From Euptelea pleiosperma (Eukaryota; Streptophyta; Magnoliopsida; Ranunculales; Eupteleaceae), in NCBI GenBank assembly GCA_035048495.1, contig CM068541.1, forward strand, positions 4,347,929 through 4,411,928: a stretch of DNA of 64,000 nt. The letters are read 5' to 3'. The notes beneath the pieces were generated by a model. That model did not search any database. It had not been told where the DNA came from and saw only the letters and a program-made list of their open reading frames with translations. This document shows positions 60,490 through 64,000 of the stretch, in pieces; the stretch's first letter is position 1, and every line of letters begins with the position of its first letter. A program made the translations under genes and the position numbers.

Positions 60490-61113
60490 TCTAATATTTG
60501 GAAAGCCAAAGTTCTTTTGAAAATCCTTTTTTTTTTTTTTGCGTGGGTTGCTTCTTGGGATAAATTACTCATTATGGATAATTTGATTGCGAGAGGGTGG
60601 TGCTTGGTGATTTGGTGTGCCATGTGTAAGTCTAGTGGTGAAAGTTTTAACCATCTTCTTGTGCATTCTGAGTTGACTAAACAAATTTGGTTATACTTCT
60701 TAGCTCTAAGGACTCTTTTATGGGTCTTTCCGAATTCCATTAGGGCACATATGAGAAGTGCTAGCCCAAGATTCATGCATCATCTCGGGGTATCATTATA
60801 TGGAAGCTATTGTCATTTGCAATCGCTTAGGGTGTTTGGTTGGGAAGAAATAGGAGGAGTCTTCCAAGGTAAGGAATGCTCCTTTCAGGACATTATTCTT
60901 AGCATTAAGGTTCTCCTATATAGTTGGGGTAGTATTGTCCTTGAGTTGAGAGGTACCTTTGGAGATTTGGTTTTTAGGCTTGAGGATCTGATGGAGTGAT
61001 AATAAGGTACTTTGTGTTTTTGTTTCTTTTATTTGTACTTGGCGTCCTACTCTGTTTCAAGATCTCCTCAATCCCTTTTTATTTATTTATTTATATCTTG
61101 GCTTATAAAAAAA
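60490..61113 (+). mobile_element. 5'-truncated LINE-1 with target duplication (copy B)
   Basis: Counterpart of 42548-43175; direct repeats caatgtcaataactgc and caatgtcaatgactgc flank it. The frame is longer than in copy A: an open reading of 211 codons (60364-60999) runs through DNLIARGW, CKSSGESFNHLL and ends FRLEDLME. Still only a 3' fragment with no complete reverse transcriptase. Confidence 0.8.
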
Positions 61114-61157
61114 ACAATGTCAATGACTGCTCCTATTTGCTGCATCAAGGCTAGCAA

Positions 61158-61450
61158 CCATGGGTGCGGTTCTAAGAGATGAATCTGGAAAACTTGTTGC
61201 AGCTTCTACAGGAAGAATAGGTGAAACAACTCTCTCGGTGGCAAAGGGAATGGCTCTAAGAGCGGGTATTGACCTAGTGGCAACAGTAATAGACAGCCTG
61301 AATGACAAGATTCAGAGACCTTGGAGGCTATGGAACTTGATTAAGTGCGCCAAAGAGAAGCTCAAGGAGGCCAACATCAACTGGACAGTCAAACATAGAT
61401 TCAGAGAAAGCAATGTAGTGGCAGATGAGCTGGCAAAGATGGCACACTAG
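61158..61450 (+). pseudogene. RNase H-like (RVT_3) frame, copy B, uninterrupted
   Basis: MGAVLRDESGKLVAASTGRI to FRESNVVADELAKMAH, 96 codons, with the tryptophan codon that is a stop in copy A. Likely the C-terminus of an older LINE or LINE-derived gene, isolated from its N-terminus by the younger LINE insertion. No evidence that it is expressed. Confidence 0.65.
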
Positions 61451-61478
61451 ATGCAGCAAAACAGAATCTGGATTAAGA

Positions 61479-61503
61479 CCCCCCCCCCCCCCCCCCCCCC
61501 CCC
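61479..61503. repeat. 25-base poly-C tract
   Basis: Uninterrupted run of 25 C in copy B at the point where copy A shows a deletion. Length may be unreliable in assemblies. Confidence 0.8.
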
Positions 61504-62660
61504 ACCACGCCCTTCCAAAGCGTTCGCATGTTGTTTAATGTAATTCTTATATATTAGAAAAAAAAAAAAATCACCCTTATAGAGAATTGGATTTCAGTCA
61601 TTTTTGATAATAAAATCTATCAACTTCTTTAATTGTTGTCCAGTGTTGGGGGTAAATCTTTGACAACAGACGTCCTCATCAATGTTGACGACGGACCCAA
61701 ATATAAGCCACATGATACACTCTTAGAGACCATTAACTGTATATATGTTTAGTGCATCCCTAGGTGTACTTATAGACCAAAACTCAACTTGATCAGTGAT
61801 TTCTAACCTTTGAATTGGAGTCTTTTTCATAGGTTAGTTTTTAACTGTAGGATTAGGGCATTCTTTGGGATGTATTCCAATGCTGGAGAGCCATTTTTTT
61901 CTCCAACGTAGCATATGTAAAGATTTATTCCAACAATCCCATCAACCAATTCTTTTGGATGGTTTGTTCAAAGCAGTAAAGTACTTATGATGGTCCACAT
62001 AGTTATATTGCTCATCAGCACCTCTACACTTACACATAATTTGTCAATTCTTTTTGGAGTTCACTTTTCATCAGTGTAGTTGGAGTCCAAAATTGGTGAC
62101 TAGTACATCTCCACTTGACAAGGACCCCTTAACGATGTTAGTCAATTGATAATCTTGGTCCATTTCAAAGTTGGACTCCAAGTTTTTGGAGTCCCTCTCC
62201 CAAAATGCCATGTGGACCTCTTGATGAATCTACACATAAAAAAATAGTTTAATTGGTGATATTTATCCGCTGGTTCTAGACTGTTCCAAAATTTAGGAAT
62301 GGCTCAAAACCTTTCCAAAAGGAGGCAAATTGTCTTTGTTGAAACGGTTTTGAGTCTTTCCTAACATTTTGAACGGTTTTTCTTATTTTGGAACAGCCTA
62401 AAACCATTCCAAAATTTGGTATTTGTCTATGTTGAAACGGTTTTGAGTCGTTTCTTAATTAGGTGAACGTACCGTCTCTGTTGGGGCAATTTTGAGCCGT
62501 TCCTAATTATTAGCGACGCATAGTTTAGGAACGGCCGAGAACCATTCCAAAACAAAATCAAGCAATTTCTGATTTATTTCCTTGTTATTGAAGAGAAAGA
62601 ATGTAATATATGTACAAAGTAAAATCCGCGAGGAGAAATCAAATCAATTAGACCACAAAA
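61504..62660. other. 3' flank of the duplicated RTL exon
   Basis: Holds a remnant of the common foldback core near 61665-61800 and, from 61800, sequence parallel to 43535-44366 of copy A. Both flanks contain repeated 'gaacggttttgagtc' and 'aaccattccaaaa' words in two orientations (62280-62550; 43990-44260), suggesting another foldback element. Confidence 0.55.
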
Positions 62661-62948
62661 TTAATCTTTGGTATCAGTTGCAGTGTTTTTAGTTTCAACC
62701 AATGTGCTCTTAAGATTTTCTAAGGCAGCCTTAGCCGCCCGATTCTGCGCGATTTCTTTCTTGAGGCGATAAGTTGCTCTCCCCACCAAATGATCATCAA
62801 CAAGAACGGTAACACTTGTGTTTTCCTTCCATGAATCGACGAATCGTAACGGCAGTCTTCTTTTTTGACAGAACTCCAGAAGCTCCGTTACCGGATGTAT
62901 CCATAGCATTTCCGGACGAATCATTGGCTCCAACAACCCCTTAAATAC
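62661..62948 (-). CDS. RTL: Last exon of a duplicated RTL-type RNase III gene (partial)
   Basis: Exon 62948-62661 with acceptor tatag and an intact stop encodes 95 residues: VFKG, LLEPMIRPEMLW, HPVTELLEFCQKRRLPL and the dsRBD C-terminus KKEIAQNRAAKAALENL. It differs from the 44367-44654 exon at only four noticed residues (T/M, S/P, G/R, N/K) and has no stop or shift. Exons 1 and 2 would lie right of 64000. It could be a second working gene or a 3' fragment; this window cannot decide. Confidence 0.75.
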   Translation of the reverse strand, partial: VFKGLLEPMIRPEMLWIHPVTELLEFCQKRRLPLRFVDSWKENTSVTVLVDDHLVGRATYRLKKEIAQNRAAKAALENLKSTLVETKNTATDTKD

Positions 62949-63650
62949 CTATATCAATATATACAAATTGTTAATATGTTAGAACAAATAATGTGAATGC
63001 CAGCTCAACGCTATCACAACTGTTGGATTCTCGAAATCCACACCCGACAAGGCCGGTCCCCGGAGCCCGACCGGCCTTTTAGAGCAACTCATGTGGATAG
63101 TTAGTTTTCTTACATCCAGTGGTGGACCCACCTAGATATCATGTTGGATAATCCAACCATACATTGAAAATTTTTCATAATGGGAGATTATCCTCACAAA
63201 AAAAAAATATATATCAGTCCTTTTTGAAATTTCTAGCCTCTTTAAGAATTGGTGGATTCTTCTAATATATGTATTTGCTCTATATGCAGAAGCGAGATGT
63301 TTTCGGTGACATCTAAGGCCGAGAAAATTTTTGAAGCGACAATCATGCGCCCAACGATCGCACCCCACATACCTGGGTTTAGGATTTGGTTTAAAAAAAA
63401 AACTTCTAAAAAAGTAATTAACCATGGGTCTATGTGGCGTGCACGATCATTGGGCGCATGATCTCCTCTTCAAAAATCCCACCCCTTGATGAAAAATTCT
63501 CTCTCTAATGCCTAACAAACCGTCTAAGAGAATTTTTTTTTTTTTTTTGTCCCAAACCCCAAGGTCTAGTCCCTACGGATGTAGGAAAACCCGCAAACCA
63601 CATGCATCGGGTAAGCCCGGGAAAACTCTGAAAAGTCATCATGATGAAAG
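62949..63650. other. RTL-copy intron 2 sequence absent from copy A
   Basis: No exon. Contains gttggattctcgaaatccac (also in 42150-42240 and 60155-60175), a short GC-rich palindromic stretch at about 63048-63080 (aaggccggtcccc...accggccttt), and AT-rich sequence. Confidence 0.5.
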
Positions 63651-63986
63651 CAAGGTTTAAAAGGGGCCGTTACCGTTTTTTTAGTTATAACGAAAACAAT
63701 GCTCAGGGGCCATAACGGGCCAAAAAAGGGAAATAGCGGAAAAAATGGTGCTGGAATTTAAATTTTGAATTTTGAAATTTGAATTTCAGATTTTCAGAAA
63801 ACGAAAAAAAGAAGAAAATAACGGCCATTGTTTTCATCAAATTTTTCTAGAAAATAACGACCATTGTAACGAAAATAACGGCTGTTATTTTCTGGATGTT
63901 TTAACGGTACATAACATAACGGGGGAGGTCCGAATCCGTTATAACAGCCATTACTTTTGTTATAACGGCCGTTTTTTTAAACCAGG
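63651..63986. mobile_element. hAT GTTATAACGG-rich MITE with exact TSD (copy B, complete)
   Basis: CAAGGTTTAAAAGGGGCCG to TTTTTTTAAACCAGG; exact TSD GATGAAAG at 63643-63650 and 63987-63994. Shows that the truncated element at 44684 in copy A was once complete. Confidence 0.87.
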
Positions 63987-64000
63987 GATGAAAGAAAGAA

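Larger units (their letters stand above)
59089..64000. repeat. Segmental duplication, copy B (runs off the right edge)
   Basis: Direct copy of 41147-44956 with many scattered substitutions. It retains sequence that copy A has lost: about 61476-61795 and about 62975-63723. Its left boundary truncates the CERK1-like kinase. Since it still matches copy A at 64000, the block must extend beyond the window. Confidence 0.9.

Noticed and set aside
60364..60999. 211-codon open frame as a host gene
   Set aside because: It reads through zf-RVT and the 3' coding end of a LINE-1, flanked by that LINE's target duplication.
1..64000. tRNA, rRNA or snoRNA genes
   Set aside because: No cloverleaf with A and B box, rRNA core or C/D box pair was recognised by eye; a covariance-model scan would settle it.

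Overview
This is nuclear DNA of a flowering plant. The evidence is split plant genes with GT-AG introns of up to about 9.8 kb, an intronless DYW-class PPR gene, plant-only families (OSCA channel, LysM receptor kinase, RNase III-like RTL), and AT-rich introns and spacers full of miniature inverted-repeat transposons (MITEs), LINE pieces and a Copia remnant. The species cannot be read from the sequence. The long TE-filled introns would suit a large genome such as a magnoliid or woody angiosperm, but that is a guess. I found no bacterial, organellar, viral or CRISPR sequence, and no convincing tRNA or rRNA.

Layout. 1-2083 (-): first three coding exons of a GT14 core-2/I-branching-type glycosyltransferase that runs off the left edge. 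2.4-7.4 kb: dense foldback transposons, many with clear target-site duplications (TSDs). 9017-15588 (-): complete five-exon divergent-PAP2 (DUF212) gene, 168 aa, with a Mutator-like element, a Tourist-like MITE and a LINE in its introns. 17978-37299 (-): complete eleven-exon OSCA1-type hyperosmolality-gated calcium channel, 766 aa over 19.3 kb, with Copia, LINE and Harbinger debris in its introns. 38.8-41.1 kb: more foldback elements. 44367-47029 (-): complete three-exon RNase III plus dsRBD (RTL-type) gene, 287 aa. 49-53 kb: foldback and hAT MITEs. 53159-55471 (+): intact 770-aa PPR-DYW editing factor. 56553-59087 (-): 3' kinase exons of a CERK1-type LysM receptor kinase, now a pseudogene. 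59089-64000: second copy of the RTL 3' flank and last exon, cut by the right edge.

The main structural event is a direct duplication: 41147-44956 (copy A) matches 59089-64000 (copy B). Copy B begins exactly where the CERK1-like kinase reading stops. The duplicate joins the truncated receptor kinase to what may be a second RTL gene. The kinase remnant also has DFG changed to DFE and a two-base expansion of a C run.

The most unusual sequence is a set of hAT-type MITEs of about 340-420 bp with 8-bp TSDs. They are packed with TTTAACGG or GTTATAACGG words, close to the AAACGG motif bound by the maize Ac transposase. I see no novel gene cluster. The novelty lies in the transposon families and in the duplication and pseudogene history. 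Exon junctions were placed by hand from splice signals, reading frame and family conservation. No transcript data were available.
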